DNA from: Gymnorhina tibicen
Taxonomy: Eukaryota > Chordata > Aves > Passeriformes > Artamidae
Assembly: GCA_013399875.1 (NCBI GenBank)
Contig: VXAZ01007509.1
Span: 444,351 to 508,350, forward strand
Direction: 5' to 3'
DNA: 64,000 nt
Position 1 is the first letter of the stretch. The number at the start of each line of letters is the position of its first letter. The notes beneath the pieces are model-generated. The model saw only the letters and a program-made list of their open reading frames with translations. It ran no database searches and was not told where the DNA came from. Of this stretch, positions 25,061 through 38,600 are shown in pieces. The position numbers and the translations under genes were made by a program.

Positions 25061-28000
25061 AAGTAAGGACTTTTAAAGTCATGTTTATTTATGGACAGGC
25101 TTTTCATGCATGCATCTTACAGCACTCGGCATAAAATATAATTAAAACAAGCATCACACTGAATATGATTCAGAAAATAAAAATGTCTTTAAATACAGCT
25201 TAGCTGCCAGCAGCTCAACATTCTTCATTCCTCTGGGGAAGGAGTAAGGGAGACATGGAGTTATGTGACTACAGAAGCCACAAGACATGGGTATTTTTAG
25301 AGGAAGTACAACTGGGGGAAGCAACTGACCTGTGACAAGGGTTTAATACAAGAAACACTCCTGAAGCCACCCAGCTCCTGAGGGCAGTCAGGCAGCCTTG
25401 GTCAGGCCCCTGGGAGAAGGATGGAGAGGCAGGTCAAGACCCACCAGCTCAGCTCCTGCAGCTGGTCTCAGGCTCCCCATGGAGGCATACCTCCACCCAA
25501 ACAGATCTTCAAACACTTCTACTGGCAGGCCTGTCTGAAGGCTGGTTAACATCAGTAAAACAGTGTGAGATTCTGAATGCCTGCCACCAGTTTTCTGCAA
25601 TTTCTGCCCCTTTTTTTTTCTCCATTCCCATTCAGGTCTTCAGGCAGAGAGGCGAGTAAAGCTGTCTTGGGGGCACCCTGCAATGTCATGCAACCAGAGA
25701 CACGGGGAATGCTTGCTGCGGTTCCACACCATATCTTACAGTGCCTGCTACCAAACCGGGACAGTCAGAGCTTGGTCACAGCCCTGAAAATATGGGAAAA
25801 AACCTTTTTTGCCACCAGCATTGAGATGAGCCAGCACACTTGCTCACAGCCTCTGTTGAGCAATCAAGGATGAACACATGGAGAAGCTGAAGTAAACTCA
25901 ACCTGTAGTTAGAATTTTTTTCTTCCCTCCTCATGCTCACATTTACCAGGTCAGAAGAGCACTTTTCTGAAAGTAAATGCCTGTCATGTTGTAGAGCTGG
26001 AAAGGAGGGTATGGACTCACCTAAATTTTTTACCTGTGGACATTTTACCACTTGTGTGACTTTTCAAGACCTTTGCCACCATTCTTTCCACTAGACATAC
26101 AAGGACAAGGGTGTTTCTCATGGGATTCAAAAGGGACTTTATTTAAATACCTCTGGAAAATAATATGTCAGTTTAAAAGTGTCTGTGATTTCCCACATTC
26201 TTCATAGCAAAATAGGGAAACTTCAGCCTTTCTTCCCTGTTAGTTTCATATTTTATGTTTATTATCTAAACATTTTGTAGGGGAAGAGCCTCAAATTCAT
26301 TTTCACATAAATGTTATTCTAAACCAGATGCAAGAGTATGCAAATATTCTGAGGCAGGTTGTTTTATGAACAAATTAATTAATATTGTAGATTTAGGTTT
26401 TTTCTTCCTTATGTACTAGAAGTCATCTCAATATAAGAAGCATAATAGGTACCTGTGCCTGTTTTTTAATTTCCCCATTCTGTTTGCAAAAGAAAATGCA
26501 ATTCTGCTACGGTTCCCTTTGCAAGTGAGGGCAATACCAAACACCCAAAAGAACATGAAAAGAGTGAGGATGAATCTTGTTTGACTGCAGAATCTATAGG
26601 GTAAAATTACTCTTAAGAAAATCCAGTTTGAGATTACAGATTTATGAAATCAAAGACCTGAAGTGATAGATTTATGCCTATAATTGAAAATTCTTGAAAA
26701 TCAGACATTCTTCTTTTTGTCAGGAAAACTAGATACTCTACCTGCATAATTGTAATTTTACTGATGTAGCTCAATGTCTTTTTAAAAATGAAAACTGCAT
26801 AATGAAATCTTCTGACTGATGTATGTTCTTACTATTTCATTTTAAATGTGTTTTCCAAGAGGTTAGATTCTACTCTTAGATGCTTTTTCTTATATTGAGT
26901 GATAAAATTTGTTTGTAAATTCATGTATATGGTGGATGGGCTATCATGGTGGTTGGGATACCATGTATGCTTTGCTGGATATCCTTTCTACTTTGCATGC
27001 ATGTAATTGGACAAAAACTGGTACAGACATCAGAAAATGAAGTTGACTCAAAGCTGTGTGTAATACAAGTACAGGTGCTTCAAATGCAGTATTTTTAGTC
27101 TTGAGCTTCATCTTCCCATTGCACGCTGAGAGAACAGGTAACAGGTAAGGAACTGAAGAGTCAGCCTTGGAGCGAGGATTTTTCTGCTGAATTGACTGGA
27201 ACTGACACTGATTTTGCAAGCGACATGTCTGAACCTTCCTATTGCACAGGGTCTAGCTCTGCCACATATTCCAAGTTATACACAATCCAGTGGTTTCCAT
27301 CATGGAGCAATAGATAGTGACTAGGCCGATGCAACTGATGTAGGCAATGCATCTACTAACCTCAGTCTCCACAAATATACAGTCAAATACATAAGCAACA
27401 AGAAGACAAACAGGCAAACCCATAAAGCTCAAAAGTAGACTGTGTGTGGTCATATATTTAGGCACACAAATATGTACCAGCAATCAGGGCACCAGGGCAC
27501 TGTCCAGGTGTTGGCTGCTTGATGTGCATGTGCAGGTTTGGAAGAGGAAAGGAGTCAAGTAGTGCAGCAGGATGGGGAAGTTGAAAGCTGCTACAGTCAT
27601 GCAGGAAGGTATTCAGATTGTTGTGCAGAACAGATGTTCTCTTTCAACTTGCTACATTTGAGGAGCTTCCCTAAGTTTTTTCCTTTTTGTCCATTTATCT
27701 GCAGTTTGGTGGTCTGAACAGAGAAGAGAAAATGAAAAAATGGCACTCGTAAATAAAACCCCAGTGTTGAACATCCTTTACAACACTTGAAGATACAACT
27801 TTGTCTCCTTGGAGACCTTAAACTCTGCCACATATTAAGATAACTTGATCTACAGAACGGAATGTTGTGACCAGTGTAAAACCTACAGGCACAAAAATCT
27901 GGAAGTGCTGTGTAAATGGACTCTGAGATTATCCAACTGCTCTTTTTCAGGTACCTAAATGCAAGTTTGTGAAAATTATGTCTTGGGTCTCAAGGCTAAA

Positions 28001-30959
28001 AAATGTATTTGGTGTTCCTTACTGATCACCAGACATCTCAGCTCTGTCCAAATGCATGGCTGTGTTTTCCCATGCACCAGGAGGAAATGGAGCGTCTCAT
28101 TGCCCTACAGCTGTGACTCCACCAGCAGTGAATAGGCGATGACAGATGGGACATTGGGTTTGGAATTCACACGATTTCTGAAATCCCATGTGCTTGCTGG
28201 TGGGCATGGCAGTGTTTCTTCTCATCGTTTTACACCCAAAATTTCCCTCTGCTGGTTTATCTTAGAACAGATAAAGACAATTACTATATGTGTATGTATA
28301 CATTACTATTATTTGAAAAAAATCTCAGATATTTCCTGCTCTTTTTCCACTCCTGCCTCCCACCATAGACCAGCCCAGCCCACCCTGGGGAAACACTCTT
28401 CATGCTGAGGGCATGCATTGTGTGGGTGCTGGCAAGTGCTCAGGGGTTACGCCAGGAGGGAGGCAGCAGCTGAGTCAGAAGCACTGCGGTAGCGCTGGGC
28501 TGGGGGCAGTCAGCAAAGAAAGAGCAGAGAGACAGTTCTTCTGTTTCTAGCTGCTAATGAGCTTTCGGGTGGCAGTGCTGTTCTCATCAGGACTATTTGT
28601 TTTTACAGGCTGCCCTTTGTTGACTTTAGGCTTGTTTTCCTTGCCATGCAATACAAATATTCTCAGGCGTTAAGCTTTCCTTGCCCCTACTGCCTTCTTT
28701 TCATGCGGGACCATGTAGGAGCTAAATTTAAACTTGATTGATAGAGTTTAATCCAGGGAGGGTCAGGGTGCTATTTTCCTGTTAAACATTCTCTGGTTTG
28801 CTTCTTCTGTTTACAATCATGTCTTTAAAGTACTTTAGTCAGTCCTTCTTCCCAATGAAATCTTTTCTGCTTTCCTTGACGCTGTGGGATAGTTGCTCTT
28901 AATTATGTGGAGCCTCATGCTGCTTTGTCTGATCCTAGATGGAAAAGAACAACAGCTATGGGCCTTTAAACCAGATGATGCCATGACTTACATACTCCCT
29001 CCCATTATAATAGATCGCAGGCCCTGAATTCCACTGCTGTAAACCACTAAACATGGAAATACGAAAGCAGTCCTGGTTGTGTTTTCCCTTTCCTGACAGT
29101 CTTTGAGAAACATCTTCCTTGAGCAACCACATGCTCACTATAACCATATGAGTTCATTTTTATAGCTCTGAAGACAGCAATCTTAGTGTCTGTCTCGGTA
29201 CTGGATTTAAGTAAAAATTTTCTCTCTACCAGATGTCTGCACAATCTTATACATGTTATTTGCACATATTTTGAGCATGATACCTCTTGCTGATGTCAAC
29301 TAACTGCATGCATAGGCTTTTACTGACTCTACCTAGTTTATACTGTCATTGCCTCAGTGGCAAAACTGACATTCTTAGCAAGGTGGAGGGGTTTAGAGCT
29401 AGAAAAGGAAAGGCAGGGCATCCTCATTTAATGCTTCACATATTTTCCCTTTGTCCTGGAGAATATATGTTCTTTTACTGAGGACTTGCAGTCTTCTGTT
29501 TTCAAAAATAATTCCTCCAGCACTGATAAAATATGCATACCTGCACACACACAAGAGCAAATGAAAGGAAAACACCTGAACCATTATGTGAAGTTGGAAT
29601 TCTTTTTAATTGTTTAAAAAGCCCTTTTCATTTGTTTTCCACTATAGTTATGTCGTATTCTTTCTGAGGTACCTGCAGTGCTCCCTAAAGCACATTGACA
29701 GTAATCTGCCTACACATGTGTACAAGGTTAACTCATTGGTGTTTTTCCATGGTTTGGTTCATCAGGATTAGGGATTAGATTTTATGAGTTGTTGACAAAT
29801 CTAGCCTAAAAAACATGTGTCCTGACTGACACTGTTTGAGTAGCTGGTGTTTCCTGTTCAGACAACTTGTGAAAAAAATGTCTTTAATATACAGAATTTT
29901 GAGTATAAATTACTTTTAAAATATATAATGGCAAAGAGCTATCTCACAGTCTAGAACGTTGACATTTTATACAGATGGTTCTGAATTAATCAGCTGCTAC
30001 TGTAAGAGCTGAAGTGTGTATTTTCCTGAGAAGCTATGTAGCCATGTGTGCACACACTCAAACCCTCATTCAGAGGAAGAACACATTCAAACAAGTAAGT
30101 ACACCTCTTGAACTATGCTGTTAGAATCTTTAGGGCTTAACTGCTGGGAAACCAACAGCACTGCACTAGCTTACGTGTTAAAAATGATACTGGATGAAAT
30201 ATCATTTGTCATTTGGAAATGGAAAATTTGGAAACAGAAAACTGTTCTCCTGAGAAATCCAAAAACAATGCAACACACCCACCCCCCACCCGAATCCCTC
30301 CAAAAGCCTGACAAGAAAACATGAGGAAAGTACTTAGGAAGAACTAGGGTCTAGCATTTTTCCAAGACCCTGTGACTCTGTGAACTGCTTGAAAATGGAA
30401 GAAGGGTCAACTCATTTTTGAAGAAAGATTCACAAGAAAAAAGATAAGCAGATCTCTGCATCTTGCATATCCAAGAAGAGGGCTTCACTTTACCTAGTTT
30501 AGTTGAATAAAAATTCTTTGTCTGTCTGGAGTACTTTTGTCTGATTTTGTCAGCATGGGATGCAGGAGTGGCCATAGGAATGTCTGTACTAGTTGTGAGT
30601 AAATGTCCCTTTTACCTGGTCTTCCTTCTCCATAAGCATCCATAAATGGATAATAAAGGGTAAATAAGGACAGGACAAGAACTGTCTGATTCTTCCCTCT
30701 TTAACTCCTCTGCCATGTCCAACTTTTTTTGAGTGAGCAGAACTTTTGGGGACCTGATGAAGTTTGTTTGTTCAACAGCCTTCAATGGATCTTTGCCCCT
30801 ACTACTTCTGCAGTCTGTCTTTGTGCCCATATGAACTCTTTCCTCAGACAAGAACAGCTGTAGATCTTTGTCCCATGAAGAACCATCCCTCTGGTTTACT
30901 CCAACCCTGGATCTTACAGCCTCTGTATGATGGCTCCTACCTCATATATGGGAATAGAC
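25061..30959. other. Unique non-coding sequence
   Basis: AT-rich sequence with no recognised gene. An AP-1/Maf-like GCTGAGTCA sits at 28469-28477 in a locally GC-rich patch. A 19-nt alternating purine/pyrimidine run is at 28285-28303, and a 12-bp palindrome TGTGTGCACACA at 30045-30056. None is strong enough to call functional. Confidence 0.6.
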
Positions 30960-31170
30960 AATTAAAAGTTAAATCCTCCTTTAGACCACTCATGATTTTG
31001 TAGACAACTGTCGTATCTCACCTAAGTTGTCTCTTCTTCAGCCTGAAGGCTACTACTGCTACTCAGTTGTTCCTCTTGGAGAAGATGTTTCACATCATTC
31101 TCATGTTTATTGCACTTTCAAAAGGAGACCTGTACATCACACATTGATATGGCATTTAGCTTCTGGACTG
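30960..31170 (-). mobile_element. Ancient CR1-like LINE fragment, antisense
   Basis: The words CTCATGATTTTGTAGAC, then TATCTCACC, then GTCTCTTCTTCAGCCTGAA follow the order of an old CR1 lineage known from turtles, crocodilians and birds, here in reverse orientation. The copy is short and much more diverged than the CR1 at 31770, so it predates it. No reverse transcriptase motif is preserved. Confidence 0.6.
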
Positions 31171-31769
31171 TCTAGAGGGCATTTTGTGCCTTCCTGATGG
31201 GCTAGAATAATTTAGTCTTAGTTTTGAGTCCTTCAGCATTTGCTTCTTGTTCTCTTTTGGCTTGCTTATGTTTTTGCATTCAATTTGCAAAAACGCGTAT
31301 TACAGTGTATGTTCCTTGCCCGGATACAACTTCATCTTTTTGGAAGAATATCTTGTGTCTATAATAAAGAACCCAATTTTTCTGTTTAATCACATTAGCT
31401 CCCCTGATAAGGCTTACCTAACAGATGACAAATAAGGAACCAATAGCAAGATTTCAGCACCCAGTTCTGCACTATTATCCCTATCACATTCTTAGCAGCA
31501 TTTTCTAGCTTCTTTTTAACCAGCGTCTTTAAAAAAAACCAACAAACCAGCACCCAAAATCAAAACCAAAGCCACAAAACCAAGCAAGCAATTGAAAAAA
31601 ACCAAACTTCCTTAAAAAACACCAAAAAAAACCCCAGAAACTCTCAGTTATCCTTTGGAAGCCAAACACAATGTTTTGGACTTTATGATCTTAATGTTCT
31701 GAAAGACATCCAGTATAAGCACATTAGGATCATGATACATGGAGAAGATTGGCAGCCCCAAAGGGATTT
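31171..31769. other. Non-coding spacer with an A/C-rich low-complexity run
   Basis: Unrecognised sequence separates two antisense CR1 pieces. From about 31530 to 31640 it is A-rich with interspersed C (AAAC- and CCAA-type words), a low-complexity type common in bird genomes. Confidence 0.6.
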
Positions 31770-32160
31770 CATAGAATCGTAAAATGTTAATAGGTTGGAA
31801 TGGACCTTAAAGATCTTCAAGTCCCAACCCCCTTGCCATGGGCAGGGACACCTCCCACTAGACCAGGTTGCTCAAGGCCTTATCCAACCTGTCTTTGAAC
31901 ACTGCGAGGGTTGGGGCACCCACAACCTCCCTCAGCAACCTGTTCCAGTGCATCACCATCCTCCCAGTAAAAAATTTCTTGCTAATTTTTAACTTAAATT
32001 TCCCCTCTTTCAGTTTGTATGCATCACTCCTTGTCCTACCGCTACAGTTCCCAATGAAGAGTCCCCGTCTGCCTTCCCTGTAGGCCCCCTTCCGATGCTG
32101 GAATGTTGCTATGAGGTCTCCACGCAACCTTCTCCAGGCTGAACAGCCCCAGAACAGCCC
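31770..32160 (-). mobile_element. CR1 LINE 3' fragment, antisense, 5'-truncated
   Basis: It opens on the plus strand with CATAGAATCGTAAAATG, the reverse of the ATTCTATG-type CR1 tail, and continues through TGGACCTTAAAGATCTTC and CTTGCCATGGGCAGGGACAC to CTCCAGGCTGAACAGCCCC, all characteristic of avian CR1. Read on the minus strand it keeps an open frame with the peptide word HWNRLLREVV, typical of conceptual translations of CR1 3' ends. The 5' part with the endonuclease and most of the reverse transcriptase is missing, as usual for CR1. The 127-codon minus frame at 31858-32241 is element-derived, not a host gene. Confidence 0.93.
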
Positions 32161-34602
32161 AACAGAAGGTACTGATGGAGGAACCATGGCTTTGGCACAG
32201 GTTTGTTCACAGACTGGGCTAAGCCAGTCGTGGAACCTCACCCTTGATTTATAAACACTAATTATCTTCTAATGTTACCATTGTAATTAATACCCTACTT
32301 CAGTTTCTTTGTTGTATCTCTCCTTGGGGGGATAATTTATATTTTCATTGTGTTTCTTCATAGAGAAAAGGCTAAGAACTGCATTTTAAAAATGCGTGAA
32401 AGCCTAGTAGTTCCTTCATACCCTATTTTAAATCAGTTGGTGTTAAATGTCGCTAAATAACATTACCCTAAATCTTAGTCTGTGGCTAAAGCAGAATTGT
32501 CTAAGTCTGAACACCAGTGCTTCCTTTGTGCAAATTTAATGAGTGTGGAATGCAACCTGAGCACAGCATTGAAACTCAGGTTCACACCTTTGCTATTCTA
32601 CATGCAAATGTGAATTTCTGATAAGACAGTGATGATGTACATGTGGGGTTCTAGCAAAAAGCAGCTGACTTTTTGTTACTGGGCTCCTACTGAGTGTGCT
32701 GGCCTCTTTAGGAGCACATCAGAAGGCAACTTGTCTACTAATAAATAACATTTATGAGAAACATCATGATAGCATATATAAAAGGCTAACAGAAAAAATT
32801 GGGAAATTCACCTTTTTCAGGTCTTTGACTTTGAAATGAAGACTCAGCTCATGACACTGCATGAGGTTTGCTTTCCCAGACCAACTTATACAGAGGACAA
32901 AACTATACAACCTCCTTTGAATGCCTTAAGTCTCTCAACCCTCTTGTCTTTTAAATGAAGGCCTTTACGTAATAGGTCACAAATGCCTGAGTTTCCAGGA
33001 AGTGCTTCTAATAAAAAGCAATTGTGAAGGATTAGATAGCACTCAATATTTTACGGCTTTCAGATCATCCTCTTTCCATCTTGTTTAATGTTCCTATTAC
33101 ACATTGGCTTTGCCCAAGTTCAGAATTACGGACTAATCGTTCTCCCCCTCTCTTATTACTAATGGCAATGACAAAACTGTTACTGGTTTCAGTGTTGTAG
33201 GGTTAAACCCAAAATTACTGAAGGTTCTCAAAGCAGCTAATCATGAGCAACAGATAAAACCCCCTCTTCCTCCATCAGTGTATTGCTGGGGTTAGTTAGT
33301 TCACATTGTTTGAAATTTTGTAGGTCACACATGTAGTGAAGGTCACATGAAGTGAAACCTGTACCCGTGTGCTCAGGACAAGACCCAGTACTGACTACAG
33401 TAAGTGGTCATCATCCTGTGGATTTTAATATGTTGCTTTGGAAAATATGTTGCCAGGAAACAGGCTTTCCTGGCATTTCTGGGGTACTTTCCTACTACTT
33501 TAAGATAATCTGCTTAGAGTATTTCTCTCCTCTCCCTCCCTCCCTCTTGTTCATATTGAACCAAAATGCCCAAAATTAAACTAACAGCTATGGACACTAC
33601 ACAGATGCCAGGGCAGAAGGTTGAACACTTCCTGTTTTTACACGAAGACTTAAAAAGTTTCTTCTCTCTTCCTTCTGCTTCTGCTACCAACCACTTCAGA
33701 GTTGTCATTTTGCTAGGCTTTGACAGCCAATAACTGAGCAACCAACTTGAACTGTAATAGCATGGCCATATGTAAGAGAACTTCTGTAATACTTATGACG
33801 ATCTGAAACAAATTATTTGGCAAAAATATCTCTCATTAAATGGGAAGACAAGGTGTCCTGTGAGGTCTCAAAAAATCCAAAATTTACAACTTCTGTCTTG
33901 GATCTCTCAGTTTCATCCTGGATAATAAAGGAACAGAATAGTACAAAAATAACCCACCCAAAACTTCTGAGTCTCTTTCAATCCACAGCAACTGCCTGAG
34001 GGGCAGTTTTGTCTATTATGTGCTTTTCTCATAGGCTGTTTCTGGTAAACAGTTTGCCTTAAAAATGTCTGTCATTATTATCCCTGCACTTACAGGGAAT
34101 GCTTTTATTCTGAATGCACAAAATACCCCGCTGAGACAGCCATATAAACGATATAAGACTGCCTGATGATGTTCTGAAAAATACTCCTTGAGTATCTTTC
34201 CATGTAGCTATATCTTGAACTTGCTTCCTGTGGTAGAGTATAATTGCCTGAATTTTTCCAATGGAGAAACCTTTAGCAAAAAAAAGTCCTGTAAAAGTAG
34301 CCTGGTGATCTGCATAAAGACAACAAACTTTGTATGGGCTTTTCTTTGTGGAAATCCTTTTTACTTTTTATGGTGCTACTTAGTTACTCTGAAAGATCAG
34401 TGGGCATTTCTTACTCTTTGACACATGAGCTTTCTGAAAATTAAAGTCCACACTGCATGTCATTCAGTGACAGATTTTAACTGACAGACAGATTGTACTT
34501 TTATTTGTTAAATTTACTGCGGGAGAGAACACGAAAAAAATCAAAATCACTGCAGATCCAGGCAGCATGTTTATGACGGTGGTGTACAGAACAGGATAGT
34601 AT
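32161..34602. other. Unique non-coding sequence
   Basis: No gene or clear repeat is recognised between the two CR1 fragments. A short CTCC/CCTC pyrimidine run lies at about 33520-33548. Open frames are below 80 codons. Confidence 0.6.
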
Positions 34603-34781
34603 CATAATAAGCATGGAAACACACTTCTCTAGGAAGTGGTGGAATCAGCTTCTCGGGAAGTGTTAAAAAACCAAGCAGATGTGGCTTTTCGTGATATGGT
34701 TCAGTGGTCATGGTGGTATTTGTTCAAGGACTGGATCTGATGATCTTGGAGATCTTTTCCAACCTTAATGATTCTATGATT
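34603..34781 (+). mobile_element. CR1 LINE 3' end, short fragment
   Basis: The fragment carries GGAAGTGGTGGAATCA, then GATGTGGCTTTTCG, then CTGGATCTGATGATCTTGG and ends ATGATTCTATGATTAT, the canonical CR1 terminus in sense orientation. Only about 180 bases remain, an extreme 5' truncation. It has no coding content. Confidence 0.9.
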
Positions 34782-35296
34782 ATAAGTAGTATAAGATTGA
34801 CTGACTTTGTCAAAGTATTACAAGTCTATCTCTGTCACTCTACCATCTTGTCCTATCTGGAGGCAAAAATACTATTACAGTAAAGTTCTGTTCCTCAACC
34901 AAAACTGAAGATCAGTCATAAAAAAAATAATTTGACCAATATATATTACAAAGTTACAGCCCAGTTTGAGGAGAGTTCACCAAGATCCTTACATCCACCA
35001 GCAAAGTGAAGGAGGACCTTGGAATTCCCACCTACAATTTCTTTTCAGTTATTGTAGATGAACAGTGTAATAGAAAAGAAAAAAGACTTCTGCAGTGCAG
35101 CCTCAGAACTTTCATTTGTAAAATGTAGGAGGTTATTGTCTCCTCTTCCTCTGAAGAGAAGTAGTCCAAACCTTACCTAGGGAAATTAAGTGACCTTGGG
35201 ACCCCAGGACACTACCCCATGTGAAGAATGTGCTAAGAAGAATAGAAGGAAGAAGGAGCTGAGGGTAGGGAAATTTGACCGATGAGAAGGGTCAGA
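34782..35296. other. Non-coding spacer, possible MIR-like trace
   Basis: Mostly unrecognised. The segment at about 35098-35150 (CCTCAGAACTTTCATTTGTAA followed by a decayed GGATAAT-type word) weakly resembles the 'CTCAGTTTCCCCATCTGTAAAATGGGG' part of MIR-like elements. I would not rely on that assignment. Confidence 0.35.
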
Positions 35297-35678
35297 GGAA
35301 GTGAGTTTGTTTAGTCTAGAAGGGATGAATATGAGGGAGGACATGGTGGCAGTTTTCTAATATGTAAACAGTTACAAAAAAGATTAATTTATTGTTCATT
35401 ATGTTCACTAGTCTTAGGACGAGAAATAATCAGATTAAGTAAAGGGCATTCAAGTTATGTATTAGGAAAAAGCAATTCTTATTAAAGAAATATTGAAACA
35501 GTGGTACAGGCAGTCTGGGGTGAGTACAAGTCTTCCTTCACTGGAGATTTTTGAAAGAAGGTAAGATAAACCTCCCATTCAGACTGTCTTGGCAAATGTC
35601 ATCCCTCCTCTGAGTAAAAGGAGGGCATAGATGATCCTCTGTGGCACTTTGCAGCTTTATACTTCTGTGATTCTAGGA
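35297..35678 (+). mobile_element. Old diverged CR1 LINE 3' fragment
   Basis: The order of motifs follows an older CR1 lineage in sense orientation: GTTTAGTCTAGAAGGG, AATATGTAAACAGTTAC, AGGACGAGAAATAATCAGATTA, TATTAGGAAAAAGC, TTCACTGGAGATTTTTGAA, ATAGATGATCCTC and the end TTCTGTGATTCT. Divergence from what I recall of the consensus is much higher than for the copy at 56489, so it inserted earlier. There is no intact coding sequence. Confidence 0.8.
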
Positions 35679-38600
35679 TCCATTTCTGGAAACACATAAA
35701 GTTTCTAGAAGCAGCCTGCTCTTTCCAAAGCTGCTCAGCAGCCTTCTCACCTCTCTGGAAAACCCACGGCACATGTGGTGCTGGATCAAAGACCCTTTTC
35801 CATCTCGGCCACCCCCCGGAACATTGCTATGTCTACTGGATGCAGACAGAAAGCGCTAATAGGTAACCAATATACTCTACTTCACCCTGGAAGAGCCTGG
35901 TATTGTCTTATGTTCAACCACACACAAAAGGCTACGCACAAAAATCCACGGACATCTTATAGAATGCTTGGGGACAGAAGACCAAGACAATCAGCCAGAA
36001 CTTTATAGTTTTAATATACAAATGTCATGGCTGGACACAAGGTAAAAACAAAGTTATTCTTCCTGTTTGGAAATCTTCTAAGCAATTACTCTTGAGGCCC
36101 TGACTAGATTTTTCCATCTAGGACAGAAAGATTTCCCTGCTGTATTTTCCCCAAGCTTCTGCCTAAACTTACAGCATCTATTTTCTACTGTCTTGTCAAT
36201 CCTTTGTCTTCTTGCCAAAAAATATCAAAAATACCCCGTATAAAGGAGGGATCTTATGTGTCTCTGCTTACTGCACAGCTAGAAACAACTAAATTGGGAG
36301 CCAAGGAAATTGTCTATTAAATTCTGAGGGTTGAACACAGAGATGGTTCTTAAAAATTGCGCATTTTCTTGCTAGGAGTTCATTTCTTCTAAAAGGCTCA
36401 CAAATCAGACCTGTTCAAAATCTGAAGCAATTGTAATGCTGCTCAAAAAGAGAGAGGCAAAAGTGGAAAAGAAATTATTTGGCACTAGTGCAGCTCACAT
36501 AAAATCCTTCAGCTGTCTTCCATGCTTAGAGATCCCTGCTAAGTTGCCTGATCAGAGGAGTTCCTAATATTCCTTGTGAATGTGACTGATTCTAACTCTC
36601 TTATTCAAAATTAAATCCTTTCTCCCTTCTCCATCACCATCTTTGAGACCCACCACAGGTGGGTGTGTGAGGATTCCTCAAAAGTCTCTGCAGTCCTACA
36701 CTGTAACAGAGCATATATGAATGCCCTGTGAGAAGGAATGCAAGCTCTGCTTCATCAATTTTCACCATTCCATTGGGGAGAATGAAACTCTTAAATTTTT
36801 TCTTCTTCCATAGAGTTGTCTTTACTCTTCTAATTACAACTGCATTGTTGAGCAATCAAGTACGTGATTTGTAACAACCCCAGACAACAGCCATTGCCCC
36901 AGCCTCTTAAATCTGGCTTGGAGCAAGCTCTTTGCATTGCACAACTCCTCATCTGATCATGATATACACAGGCAATTCCATGAAATACCTGTTTCTCCTC
37001 TCAAATGCAAAATTCATTGCTTTTCTTCAAAGCTGGCATCCCAGCATACTTTGTTTCTCTTTGTCATGGCATGCTATATTTAAGACATTTCATTTTTTAA
37101 AATCCTTATTGTGTTGCTGTTTTACTGCCATCTCACTGTAGCTAAAAAATTACTCCCAGTAACTGCAAGTCATGTTCTCCTTGATTTTCTTTCTTTGTTT
37201 TTTTTCCCTCAGGGTGTGTTGCCATATATGAAAATGGGCATGTCAAGCTGAAAAATGGCCTGTAATCCATCCATTCATCTTTAGTGTTTCAGATTCCTGT
37301 ACACTTTCTCTGTGGAAGTTTCTTCCCATATTACTCTTTGTTTTCTTGATCAACAACTTGTAAATCTTTGTCACTTTAGCACTGTTCAGGGCTCTTCATT
37401 GCCTCCGTGCTCTCTGTCCCCTACTCTCTCCTCCAGCAGCATTCACAGTTTATTGTATCAGAAAAAGGCTTCTCCAAGTTTGACACATCTCATTCAAAAT
37501 GGGACCTTGATCAAGAGTTGCAGTTGGCTCATTAATTGGTCACCTGGAACTATGGAAATGGTCCTTATGCAGTTAAATGATGAAAATTATTATCTGTTTT
37601 TGTTTGTGCGTATTACACACATCTCCATTTCAATATTCTGTATTATCAAAGGCATTAGGTACCTTTGCTTATTCCAAAAACAAGAAATCCAGTTCATATT
37701 CTAAAAAGCACCTGCTCTAGAGCACTGCTGGCCCTTGTAACCTGTCAAGTGCAGCACCCAAACTGTAGTAGACCCCCTATTGTGCTGATGGCTATCTTTA
37801 CAGGGGAAGAAAGCCACAAAGAGAGCCAGAAAGAAGCCACAAAGAGAGCCAGAAAGAAGCCACAAAGGTAGCTATTATGCCATATGTTTCTGGCATATAA
37901 TAAAGCCAGTGGAGATCACCACTCACTTTCTAAAGAGGGAAATGGATTTTTCCAGGAAGATCAGACTATCAGAATTACTTCCCATTTACCAGATGCTCTC
38001 CCTGGTCTCCGCTTGCCGGCAACAAAGCAAGTGCCATTTGCTCTAACTCATCCTTTCCGTTCTCCTCAGTTTTCCTGGTTCCCTTGCTCCTTGGTCCCTC
38101 TGAGTTCCTACTCACCATAGGGCACAACCCCCTGCCTGTTACAGCAACAATGCTCACAACTTCGGTTGGGAAATCTTTGAGTTTGGCTGTCTTTGGGTAG
38201 CAATTTTTACCTCCAGCTGCAAGGAAAGAGCACCAGGTTACCAAGGTGCTTAGGAGAACAGAACATCTCAGATCTCCCCCGTGGGAGCTGCATCCATCTC
38301 ATCAGGGATGTGAGGGAAAAGTGAGATCTTTTCTCTCCTTTCCCTCTAGTAAAATTAGACACTGCCTTCCTCGGAGAGGAGGGTTGTACAGCCCACTCTG
38401 GTGTAGCAATGTTAGCAATGAAAGTCAAACAAATTTTTTGGTTTTTCAGGCATCAGCCAAGCCCAAATCCTCTAAGTGTGGAGCTGGCATGTACATGAGT
38501 GGTTGATGAGCTGCACTGGCCCAGACAAGCTTGACTAGGACACAGAGATGTGGCTGTGGGTAAGTCTGATGCAGTGATATGATGAGACCAGACCACAGGT

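Noticed and set aside
31858..32241. 127-codon minus-strand frame as a host protein
   Set aside because: Its HWNRLLREVV-type peptide is the conceptual translation of the CR1 3' region; it belongs to the LINE fragment.
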